Of a stretch of DNA of 64,000 bases, positions 21,005-29,164 are shown in pieces. The stretch is from Parietichytrium sp. I65-24A. Lineage: Eukaryota; Sar; Bigyra; Thraustochytrida; Thraustochytriidae. The position numbers and the translations under genes were made by a program. Under the pieces are notes generated by a model. That model worked only from the letters and a program-made list of their open reading frames with translations. It did not search any database and had not been told where the DNA came from. Location of the stretch: contig BLSF01000017.1 of NCBI GenBank assembly GCA_012862575.1, positions 372,001 through 436,000 of the forward strand, given 5' to 3'. Each line of letters begins with the position of its first letter. The stretch's first letter is position 1.

Positions 21005-23179
21005 ATGGGCGATCGTAGAGCGAGGTCGTCCGCGGCGGATCTGGCCAAGCGGCAGGAAGATCGGCACAAGAAAGGATCGTTGCCGGTGAACCGCGCGTAC
21101 GATGTGATCATGGACTGCTGCGGGAAGCACGCGACCGTAGTGGTGGTGGGGGAAACCGGTAGCGGGAAGAGCACGCAGATCCCGCAGTTCTTGGTGGAAC
21201 AAAGGAAGTTCGGCGGCAGAGTGGCCGTGACACAGCCGAGGAGGGTGGCGGCGATCAGCCTGGCGAAAAGGGTTTCGCAAGAGCGGAAAGTCCCCGTGGG
21301 GAGTTATGTAGGGTACACAGTCCGCTTCGACGACAGCACTGGGAAGAAAACAAGGCTGAGGTACATTACAGACGGAATGCTCCTGCGCGAGGCGATGCTG
21401 GACCCTGTTTTGAAGAGGTACTCGGTGATCATGCTGGACGAGGCCCACGAACGCTCGCTTGGGACGGACATTCTGTTTGGGGTGCTCAAGCGCGCGCAGA
21501 GAGAGCGCAAATCAACAAACATGCCATTGCGACTCGTCATCATGTCTGCGACGTTGGACGTCAACCTCTTTCTCAACTATTTTGCCACCCCAGACCTGCC
21601 GCGAGACCACTTTGACCAGCCGGCAGCTATTTTTGTCCAAGGAAGACAGCACCATGTTGACTTGTTTTACACGGCCGATCCCCAGTCCGACTACATGGAC
21701 TCCGCCGCCCTAACGGTGCTCCAGCTTCACGAGCGAGAAGGCCCTGGCGATATTCTGGTGTTCCTCACAGGACAGGAGGAGATCGAGGCGTGTGCAGAAC
21801 TGTTAGAAGAGCGATCAAAATCGCTTCCTCCAGAAACCCTCAAACTGATCGTGTGCCCGATCTTTGCGGCGCTGCCTGCCCACGAGCAACTCAAGGTCTT
21901 CCAGCCAGCGCCGAAAGACTCGCGCAAAGTTGTCTTGGCCACCAACATTGCTGAGACCTCCATTACAATCAGTGGCGTGAGATACGTCGTGGATACCGGC
22001 ATGGTAAAAACAAAGTCATACTCTGCGGCGACAGGCCTGGAATTGTTGCAAGTGAACCCCATTTCGCAAGAGCAGGCCTGGCAACGAACTGGTCGAGCCG
22101 GCCGTGAAACTTCAGGCAAATGCTATCGCCTTTACCGAGAGGCAGACTTTGAATCTCTCTCTAAACGCACTGTACCTGAAATCAAGCGCGTGGAGCTGTC
22201 TCAAGTGATTTTGCAGCTCCTCACTCTCGGAATTAATGACATCTCGGCTTTTGAATTCATTCAAAGCCCTCCTCGCGTGTCCATCGAAAACGCCATGTTT
22301 TTGCTAATGGCCCTGGGCGCAGTCAAAATACCATCGCAGCATCAAGCTGCGGCAGCTACCTCAGCCAGCCCCCATGGTTCCAATGCCCCGAAAGAAACGA
22401 AGCGGCTGCCCGAGCTTACGGACCTGGGGCGAAAGATGGCAGCTCTCCCTCTGGAACCTATGCACTCCAAATTTTTGCTTGATTCTGTGACCCTTGGCTG
22501 TACGGAACAAGCTCTCACAATTGCGGCCATGATGAGTGTCGAGTCCCCGTTTTTCGTGGCCCGCAGCAGTCGTTCTCAGGCTCTCAAGTCGCACGCAAAA
22601 TTCACATCCTACGACGCCGACCACTTGACGCTCTTGAACGTGTACGCCTCCTTTATAGAGTCAGGAAAAGACAAGCAGTGGTGTGTTAACAACTTCATAA
22701 AGTACGGCACCTTGCAAAAGGCGGAGCGAGTTCGCGACCAAATCACTCAGATGATCAAGTCTGTCTGCCCAGAGCTATCAAAAACTCAGATCCCTTCTGC
22801 TGGCGCCGAGACTGAGCCAGTGCTAAAGTGCCTCGTCTCTGCGTTCTCGCTGCGTGTCGCCCAGCGCCTTCCCAAGGATGGTCGTGGCCCTACACTGTAT
22901 AAAACGATGATGGAGGGTCTCGAAGTTAGTATTCACCCTTCCTCGTCGCTGTCCAAGCGCGACCCGCTGCCGGAGTGGGTTGTGTTCAACGAGCTGCTTC
23001 TAACATCGAAAAAGTACCTCAAAGGCATCGCTGCTATTGAGCAAAAGTGGCTCACGGAGCTCGCTCCATCCCTCTTCTCCGCTAAAGAGGCGCGGTCCAG
23101 GCAGACGACCATCGCGTCCAAGCGAGACGCGGATTCCGACCCGGCCTTGAAGAAACGCCGGATGTTGATGTGCGACTGA
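21005..23179 (+). CDS. DHX33: DEAH-box RNA helicase, DHX33-like
   Basis: A 724-residue ATP-dependent RNA helicase. Walker A GETGSGKST is at residues 49-57, followed by TQPRRVAA, MLDEAHERS (motif II), MSAT (III), FLTGQEEIEACAEL, TNIAETSITI (V) and QRTGRAGRE (VI). The winged-helix, ratchet-like and OB-fold (C-terminal) regions follow. The segments VDLFYTADPQSDYMD, VVDTGMVKTKSYS and LQVNPISQEQAWQRTGRAGRETSG match animal DHX33 better than the Prp2/Prp16/Prp22/Prp43 paralogues, and the short N-terminus also fits. DHX33 acts in rRNA synthesis and ribosome biogenesis, and in animals in innate sensing; the nucleolar role is the likelier one here. An Ala/Ser-rich linker near 450 is unusual. No introns. 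Confidence 0.9.
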   Translation: MGDRRARSSAADLAKRQEDRHKKGSLPVNRAYDVIMDCCGKHATVVVVGETGSGKSTQIPQFLVEQRKFGGRVAVTQPRRVAAISLAKRVSQERKVPVGSYVGYTVRFDDSTGKKTRLRYITDGMLLREAMLDPVLKRYSVIMLDEAHERSLGTDILFGVLKRAQRERKSTNMPLRLVIMSATLDVNLFLNYFATPDLPRDHFDQPAAIFVQGRQHHVDLFYTADPQSDYMDSAALTVLQLHEREGPGDILVFLTGQEEIEACAELLEERSKSLPPETLKLIVCPIFAALPAHEQLKVFQPAPKDSRKVVLATNIAETSITISGVRYVVDTGMVKTKSYSAATGLELLQVNPISQEQAWQRTGRAGRETSGKCYRLYREADFESLSKRTVPEIKRVELSQVILQLLTLGINDISAFEFIQSPPRVSIENAMFLLMALGAVKIPSQHQAAAATSASPHGSNAPKETKRLPELTDLGRKMAALPLEPMHSKFLLDSVTLGCTEQALTIAAMMSVESPFFVARSSRSQALKSHAKFTSYDADHLTLLNVYASFIESGKDKQWCVNNFIKYGTLQKAERVRDQITQMIKSVCPELSKTQIPSAGAETEPVLKCLVSAFSLRVAQRLPKDGRGPTLYKTMMEGLEVSIHPSSSLSKRDPLPEWVVFNELLLTSKKYLKGIAAIEQKWLTELAPSLFSAKEARSRQTTIASKRDADSDPALKKRRMLMCD

Positions 23180-23714
23180 TTTTAAAAAAGACAAACTTGG
23201 CTGCCGAGGGGCACGCCAAGACTCGCCTTTGCTCTATTTTTTTTAAAGTGTAATAACAGAAACTTGTGTTGTTCAACGCTTTCGATATTTTTTTTTTCTA
23301 TTTTGTACTTTGTATACTTGAATGTTATCGTGTTTATTTTTCCTTTTTTTTTCGTGATTTAGCATGTGTCTTGAGGAGAGCACACGTGCTTTACGCGAAC
23401 GAGGACAGCATCCCGTGCGCGCCCGCGCGTGCAAACTCCCAAAGGCTGATTGAGATACAGAGCGCCTAGCTCAAGCACCAGTGCGAATCTGGAGCAAGTG
23501 AATTTCGCTCGCCCATCGAGACCAGGCGCCGCTCACGGTCATCATCCATCCCCATTCCGAATTTGTGCAAACCCAAAAAGGCAAGAACAACACCGCCAGC
23601 CACGCACAACAGCCCCTCGCGCTCACGCACAAGCAAGCCCCAAACTCCACATTTCTTTCTTTCTTTCTTGCAAACCCCGCCGGCTGATGAATTCTGAAAT
23701 CTTCATCCACAAAC
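23180..23714. other. Convergent 3' spacer between DHX33 and NDUFA6
   Basis: T-rich 3' UTR-like sequence (23230-23360), then mixed sequence without a recognisable gene. Confidence 0.55.
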
Positions 23715-24068
23715 CTAAGCCCACTGCCCGGCGAAAAACTTTTGCAAAAACTCCGACTCGCCCTTGCGCTCCGCCAGCACAGGCTTCTTGTCCTCGTCGT
23801 AGCCGAGCAGCCTGAGGAGGTGCGCCTTCTGCTTCCACACCTCGATCACCTCCTGCAGGTCGATCTCTCCCTTGAGCAGGAGGTGATCCACCACGCGCGG
23901 GTCGGTGATCTTGTCGTGCTTGTCGAACAGCGCGCGCACTCTGCCGCGCAGCTCCGCCTCTGGCTGCTCCAAGTCGAACACCACTGCTGCGCGAGGTGCT
24001 TCGCGAAGGCACCGCCGGTAAAGGTCCACCACGCGCAGTTTGCGCACCAGCGCTGCTCCCTGGCTCAT
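23715..24068 (-). CDS. NDUFA6: Mitochondrial complex I LYR subunit NDUFA6 (B14)
   Basis: A 117-residue accessory subunit of NADH:ubiquinone oxidoreductase. The LYR motif is at residues 16-18 (DLYRRC). It is followed by the family's conserved block with VRALFDKHDKITDPRVVDH, LLLKGEIDLQEV and VWKQKAHLLRLL, corresponding to KN..VTDPRVVDLLV and VWKQRTHVMR in animal NDUFA6. The protein sits on the matrix arm and binds mitochondrial acyl carrier protein. Length fits the family (about 115-155). The start is the only ATG and gives a short N-terminus without a classical presequence, as usual for this subunit. A TATA-like run lies 110 bp upstream. Confidence 0.94.
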   Translation of the reverse strand: MSQGAALVRKLRVVDLYRRCLREAPRAAVVFDLEQPEAELRGRVRALFDKHDKITDPRVVDHLLLKGEIDLQEVIEVWKQKAHLLRLLGYDEDKKPVLAERKGESEFLQKFFAGQWA

Positions 24069-24881
24069 CTTTCTTCTCTCTTAAAAGCTCTTAATCTCTT
24101 TCTTCTCTCTCTCTTCTTCACGCCACCTACCCAATCCACTACTCACGCTAGCTAGCTGGTAGCACTACGGAGAATGGTATATATATGTATATGTGCGGGG
24201 TGCTCGAGGACACTTGCGAAGGTAACTGTGAAGGGTGCGCGGACGAAAAGCAGGAGTAGAAGGTGGGTAGTCCTTGTGTTAACGAACTACTACGTTTTGT
24301 GCATAGTAAGGGGTAGTGGTTTGTGCTAGTGACTGCAGTGAGAGCAGGGTAGAGGGGGGATTAATTGGATGGTTAGAGAGTCGCGTAGGAGAATAGTGGT
24401 AGTCTTTTGGGTGAGTGGACGGGTAAGGCGTGTGTGGACTTGCGAGGTTGAGTAGGTGCGCAGTGATGGAGCGGTAGGGAAGGGTAGATGATGAGTAAGA
24501 TCGGCAGTAGTGGATGCTATGCGCAATAGATGAATGATAGGTGGCAGAATAACGAAGGACTGTTAGTGACGGCTGGCATCCGATTTGTTGCGATCAAAGA
24601 GGCGAGACTCTCGTCACATAGGAACCCTTTGTTACAGATGGGACATCATCGAACATGGCAATAATGAACATGCTTGAACATTGAGTTTTGAGTTTTAATT
24701 GAAATGTCATGTCGCAAAAGCTTGTGAATCAAAAGGGATTGTCACTGCTGTCACTCCCGTCATCAGTAGTTGTCATGGGATGGTTTGAATTTGCTTGGCG
24801 TGGTCTTAGCACACTTTACAAAAGTTGGTCGGCGTAGATTGGGATCTCCGTGCCACTGGTTCCAGCATGTAACTTGCTGGT
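24069..24881. other. Spacer downstream of the transposase gene
   Basis: Contains the NDUFA6 promoter region with a TATA-like run (24178-24194) and GT-rich non-coding DNA. The part nearest 24881 has a minus-strand frame (about 24840-24870) encoding a Cys-Trp/Trp-His motif that looks like the end of the piggyBac cysteine-rich domain, out of frame with the transposase. No terminal inverted repeat matching the other side was found by eye. Confidence 0.5.
24178..24194 (-). promoter_or_regulatory. TATA-like run upstream of NDUFA6
   Basis: tatatatatgtatatg lies about 110 bp before the NDUFA6 ATG. The position is compatible with a core promoter; no other support. Confidence 0.35.
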
Positions 24882-27800
24882 CTACCATGTATTCTTTCGA
24901 GCATGCATGCCCACATTGCAAAAGCTGCACCGCGTCTGACACTGCGTGCCACAAACGACACAGGTAATGTTCTTCTTCTGGGAGATTTGCTCATGGTTGT
25001 TCGAAGACATGCGCATACGCTTTACCAAAGGCTCGTTTGCTCTTTTAATAATTTGTCTCTTACCCGAGATGAACGCCAAGGACTCCTCGTACTCTGTATT
25101 GGAAAGTGCACTTGAGGAAGTTGCTTGACCCGAGAGGCTCTCATCGTCTGCACCATCGTGAAATGGAGGGTCTAAGTGCTCCGATGCGCTTGAGGAGTTC
25201 GCTTGACCCGAGAGGCTTTCATTATTTTCACGTACGTGAAATGCACAGTCAAAGTGCTCCGATGCGCTCCTGAACCTGTCGGCATCTTCAATCAAACGTT
25301 TAGAGAGGCTGTGAACATAGTCTGGCATGCTAATTAGGCGGGAACATTTGTTTCGGAACCAGTCCAGTCCTCCCCAGAAAGGCTGTGTTTCCTTGTAAAC
25401 TTTCAACAGCCTCCAAAGAAGGCAAGAGTTGATGCAAGCGTCGAAGACCCGGCTCACTGTCACCCTGGTCTCCCACGACATATTGAGCGCGCGTGTCTTG
25501 AAGCTCTTCTGATATTCATCAATGCCATCCACACATTGTCTACCTTTGTTGTAGTAAAACTGCACGAGGGACCTGAAAAGGCGAATCGGTCGAAGAACGC
25601 CAATCTCATTGCGCTTGCGATGAAGTGCACGCCACAATGGAAATCTCGACTTCATCACACTGCGCTGCTCGGCGCTATAACCGAGACGCTCAAGCGACGG
25701 CCACTTTGGTCTCGCGTCAGTTTCGACACCAGTCCACGCCCATTCAACCATATCCCGCACACCGGAGAATACGTTCGCCCAAGCCCCAAGCTGTGCAGGC
25801 TCAAAAGTGATCAAGACCATGTACAATGTTTTTGCCTCACTGGCTACGCAAAGCACAACTCTTCGCCGCTGAAACACAATGGCCTGGTGAATGAGCTGTC
25901 CCCGATATTCCTGGGGGACAACTTTGAACCACAGCTTTGAACCGGCGGAGCAGGCGAAATAAGGACCAAACTTGTTTGCAATCTTTGTGGAATGATCCAG
26001 AGCTCGGGTACTTGTTTTGGTCTTGATCTCGAGGGGCGCGACGAAGACTCCTTCCGTGTCCGGGGCCCGTAGCACAATGATACCGTCTGCGCTAACTCCC
26101 AAGTGAGGATTGCGTCTCGATTGCACGAGCACGATGTCATACACTGCTTTAACAAATGACTTTTCCCGAAGCTCTTTAACAACCCCTTGCTCATTTCGTG
26201 AGCCTGTCACGAGAGCGCGATTTTGCTTGCTCCCAGCCGCCTTTGGAACGGAGAACCAGCCATCATACAAGGCCGTAGCTACCTCCTCCTTTGTGAGCGG
26301 CTCATAGTCTCCCTTTGTAGGGTCTTCGACGAACAACAGTCTTCGAACGATCGGATCCCGTGCAGCGATTCGTTGCGCGGTTGTGCCAGTCACCAGAAAC
26401 TGCCGGAAAAGAAACCAGTCAGCACATCGCTGGCCTGCAGTGAGAGGCTTGATGACGTTTTGGAGATTCATTTCCATTGTGTCCCGCGCCGCTCCAAAAC
26501 CGCCACAGTCCAAAGATTGAATCAAGGCGTCGTCCAGTACAGTCTTCGTGACACAGTCGTGAAGATCCTCGAAAGCCTCAACGCCGGCCCAAAAGTCGTC
26601 CACTGCGTTGAGACCACGGGATTTCTCTTCACTCACAGCGTCCCCTTCATCATCTGCATCTTCAACAGCGGAGTTGTGATTGCTGCCGTCTGGTTCCAGC
26701 TGGTCAGTAGAGTCTACTGTATCGTCGTGGCCACTGATACTGATGCGCTTCGCCCCATCATTCTCCTCCCTGTTGTTTCGGCGATTGTCCTCTTCAACAT
26801 GCTCATACTCGGTTTCCACGTTTACTTTGTCCAGGTCCTCGAGCTCGTCGTCCTCTTCGTCGCTGTCGTCCTTGCCGTCTTCCATCTCCTCGTCGTCTTC
26901 GTCGTCTTCCACCTCCTCATCGTCCTCATTGTCTTCCTCCTCGTCGTCGTCTTCCGCCCACCCCTCTCCCGCCCCCGAGATGTGATTTCCCTCCTCGTGA
27001 AAAGTGGCTTCGTTGTCGTTTTCCTTCCGCCGCCTTTTGTTTTTGGGAGCTGTGCTGTCTTCCAGATCATGAACATCAGCACGAGGATAAAAAAGCCAGT
27101 TCGCTATCGCATCCTGCCGAGCTTGAGGATAGTGCTCCATCACGAAGGAAGATTCCATACTGTCCATGAGGTCTTCATCTAGCATTACAACAAACCTCTG
27201 CACGAAAGTGCTGGATGAGTCACCGTGCTCGCGGACAGCGTAGGCCCGAGCTTCAACGGTCCAGCCGGAGCCCCTGGACATACTCTTGCGCGCAGAGAAA
27301 ATCTCCTGCCCCATCTTCGGATTGTCATCGATCACGAACGCCGGGCGGAAATCCATCATACTCTTCTGCATTTCCCAGCCCCTGCTCTCGTATGCCGCAG
27401 GGAGTTCAGCAAGTACCTTTTTGGTGATAAAGGGGTTGCCCTGCTGCTTCTCCTTGTCGTTGATAACGATTAACGAAAACCCGAGTTTGGCACAGCGACG
27501 ATACAGTTCAACGCTAGGATATTCACGATCGAGACAAATCTCAACCCCAGCAACATCGTGCATAACATCTTTGAGCTTGACTACAATTTGCTCAAAGACG
27601 TCGATTTGGCTGTACCCTGTGGTATACAGCGAGTTTAAAACCAAAAGACTCAGAGATGCATCCGCAGCTGTGTCCGAGCCAGCTCCATTCGTGTGTCTCT
27701 TTCTCGGCCTGTAGGCTTTCCCAGGATTCATCACAGACACGGTCCCAGTGTTCCGGTCATCGATTGTGATACGTATGTACTTGTTTGACACAACTCGTAG

Positions 27801-28592
27801 CACAAACTCGCTGAGAATTTCATCGAGAACCTTGAAATGTTTTGAGCTATCCGTGTCCGTGTGAGAGTGTTCTGTCGTTTTTTTGGGAGGCATGAAGCCT
27901 GATAAAGCGGACTCTATCTCGTTGAAGCGTCGGAGAGAAAGCAAGGTTGACCTGTCCACTTTCATCGAGTGCACTTGGCCCTCCAAATCATCGAAGCAAA
28001 GTAACTTGCTAATATTGGATTGCGACATACGCAGGAGTTGTCCAAGGAACGCAACCATTTCCCAAGCCTTGACCGGATTGCGCTTGAGTCTACGCAATTT
28101 GACATTTGTCCATTCACGGATTCGGTCGATACCAGGGCCCATGACGAGACGAAACATTTCAAGCTCGGAGATGTCTGAGTCTGAACCAGTTGAGACATCA
28201 TCACCCCTGTCGACCTCGTCCCATGCGTCCTCAAGATTGCTCCCAACGTGCTGCACGTGGCACTGCGCTCGAGCGTCAATCTTGCAAACTTTCATTGCCT
28301 CGGCTCTGGAGATGATGGTTACGTCCTTTTTGGAGCACTTGCTCCACTTCTGATGGAACATCTTCTTGGGTTCAGGAGAGGCTCTCTTGCTTGTATTTTC
28401 GGACTGCGGCGCGCCAGATAGGTCTAATGGAATCGCACTGCTGGCAATGCCATTTCCTTTCCGCAGCTTGCAACTCGAAACACGATCGTTCAGGTGGCCA
28501 CTCTCACCACATTCCTCGCAGATTACTTCGTCGCTATGCTCGCCCTCATTCACTATCATTGGTAACCTGCTCGCAGCTTTCCTCTTGACCAT
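24882..28592 (-). CDS. piggyBac-type DDE transposase with an internal YqaJ-like nuclease domain
   Basis: A 1,236-residue protein. The order is: CCHC-like zinc knuckle (C25, C28, H33, C41); a piggyBac-like N-terminal region with REWTNVKLRRL and RFNEIESAL; catalytic Asp 1 in ITIDDRN (about 278); Asp 2 in CLDREYPSVELYRRC (Asp355); a basic NLS-like KNKRRRK (517-523); a long acidic stretch (548-600); a YqaJ/lambda-exonuclease domain (about 720-930) with WFLFR, NEQGVV (E801), SADGII (D836) and LEIKTK (E855, K857); then the third piggyBac motif YYNKGRQCVDGIDE (Asp1022) with DACINSCLLW. A 78-bp in-frame tandem duplication (25123-25278) follows, and a CxxC...CxxC zinc-binding C-terminus. The nuclease thus interrupts the DDE domain between Asp 2 and Asp 3. 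ATG 28592 is the first in frame. It is either a mobile element or a domesticated copy. Confidence 0.85.
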   Translation of the reverse strand: MVKRKAASRLPMIVNEGEHSDEVICEECGESGHLNDRVSSCKLRKGNGIASSAIPLDLSGAPQSENTSKRASPEPKKMFHQKWSKCSKKDVTIISRAEAMKVCKIDARAQCHVQHVGSNLEDAWDEVDRGDDVSTGSDSDISELEMFRLVMGPGIDRIREWTNVKLRRLKRNPVKAWEMVAFLGQLLRMSQSNISKLLCFDDLEGQVHSMKVDRSTLLSLRRFNEIESALSGFMPPKKTTEHSHTDTDSSKHFKVLDEILSEFVLRVVSNKYIRITIDDRNTGTVSVMNPGKAYRPRKRHTNGAGSDTAADASLSLLVLNSLYTTGYSQIDVFEQIVVKLKDVMHDVAGVEICLDREYPSVELYRRCAKLGFSLIVINDKEKQQGNPFITKKVLAELPAAYESRGWEMQKSMMDFRPAFVIDDNPKMGQEIFSARKSMSRGSGWTVEARAYAVREHGDSSSTFVQRFVVMLDEDLMDSMESSFVMEHYPQARQDAIANWLFYPRADVHDLEDSTAPKNKRRRKENDNEATFHEEGNHISGAGEGWAEDDDEEEDNEDDEEVEDDEDDEEMEDGKDDSDEEDDELEDLDKVNVETEYEHVEEDNRRNNREENDGAKRISISGHDDTVDSTDQLEPDGSNHNSAVEDADDEGDAVSEEKSRGLNAVDDFWAGVEAFEDLHDCVTKTVLDDALIQSLDCGGFGAARDTMEMNLQNVIKPLTAGQRCADWFLFRQFLVTGTTAQRIAARDPIVRRLLFVEDPTKGDYEPLTKEEVATALYDGWFSVPKAAGSKQNRALVTGSRNEQGVVKELREKSFVKAVYDIVLVQSRRNPHLGVSADGIIVLRAPDTEGVFVAPLEIKTKTSTRALDHSTKIANKFGPYFACSAGSKLWFKVVPQEYRGQLIHQAIVFQRRRVVLCVASEAKTLYMVLITFEPAQLGAWANVFSGVRDMVEWAWTGVETDARPKWPSLERLGYSAEQRSVMKSRFPLWRALHRKRNEIGVLRPIRLFRSLVQFYYNKGRQCVDGIDEYQKSFKTRALNMSWETRVTVSRVFDACINSCLLWRLLKVYKETQPFWGGLDWFRNKCSRLISMPDYVHSLSKRLIEDADRFRSASEHFDCAFHVRENNESLSGQANSSSASEHLDPPFHDGADDESLSGQATSSSALSNTEYEESLAFISGKRQIIKRANEPLVKRMRMSSNNHEQISQKKNITCVVCGTQCQTRCSFCNVGMHARKNTW
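25123..25278 (-). repeat. 78-bp in-frame tandem duplication inside the transposase
   Basis: Two copies of a 26-codon unit (core gcttgacccgagaggct, starting 25123 and 25201) encode a repeated SEH...ESLSGQ peptide in the linker before the C-terminal zinc motif. The period keeps the frame. Confidence 0.85.
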
Positions 28593-29164
28593 GTTCCGAT
28601 TCCACTCACCCTTTGCTTTGTGGTCAGTCACGTGCTCGCGCGCTCTGTTGGTTCAAATGTATTTTTTCAAAGAGACTCTTGAAAAACCAGAATGAACTGT
28701 ACACGAAATGAGCTTTTTCTTCTGCGATGTACACATAAGTAAATAACGTTTTACCTTCACTTGTTCAATTTTGATCCGTTATTATAACTAAAGGTTAAAC
28801 TTCTCTTAGCCTTTAAACTTCTCTTAGCGATCATGGGGATTGTGTAAGTGGAGTACAACTAAAGGTTAACTTTTACTTAGCGATCATGGGGATTGTGTAA
28901 GTGGAGTAACAACTAAAGGTTAAACTTTACTTATCGATCATGGGGATAAATGTAGTATGTGGGACCCACAAAAAACAAAACCAGCAGGAGTGGTGACTAC
29001 GGATGACGACGGGACGAAGAGAGGGGGAAGGAGGGAGAGAGACAAGAGATCAATGCGACGATAAAAGATGATGATAAATGTCATTTCAAGAGATGTTTAA
29101 AGAAAATTCAAAGTTGACAGCACAGAATACTTAGTAGCTAAGCCGTTAGAGGAAAGGGGAGCGG
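28593..29164. other. Spacer between cyclase and transposase genes
   Basis: Holds the transposase promoter side and the 3' UTR of the cyclase. A three-unit repeat (28786-28953) is the main feature. GA-rich sequence lies at 29010-29060. No gene. Confidence 0.55.
28786..28953 (+). repeat. Three ~54-bp tandem units beginning aactaaaggttaa
   Basis: Units start at 28786, 28858 and 28912. Each has aactaaaggttaa(a)c, then a (t)cttag/acttat word, then cgatcatgggga; the first two continue tgtgtaagtggagta. The first unit is longer because an inner ~16-bp word is doubled. Each unit carries a TTAA preceded by AAAGG, whose reverse complement TTAACCTTT resembles ends of piggyBac-type elements. It could be subterminal repeats of the element or independent satellite. 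Confidence 0.85.

Larger units (their letters stand above)
24882..29000 (-). mobile_element. Probable piggyBac-superfamily DNA transposon, ends not defined
   Basis: The transposase described for this locus, with repeats immediately upstream (28786-28953), suggests an inserted DNA transposon between NDUFA6 and the cyclase gene. The limits given are approximate: no pair of terminal inverted repeats and no flanking TTAA duplication could be matched by eye. A domesticated single-copy gene is the alternative. Confidence 0.5.

Noticed and set aside
26223-27182. 319-codon plus-strand frame opposite the transposase acidic region
   Set aside because: The Val/Phe/Leu-rich middle is the reverse complement of Asp/Glu codons; not a real membrane protein.
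24069-29164. Terminal inverted repeats and TTAA duplication for the piggyBac-like element
   Set aside because: Several TTAA sites exist on both sides, but no matching inverted ends were found by eye.
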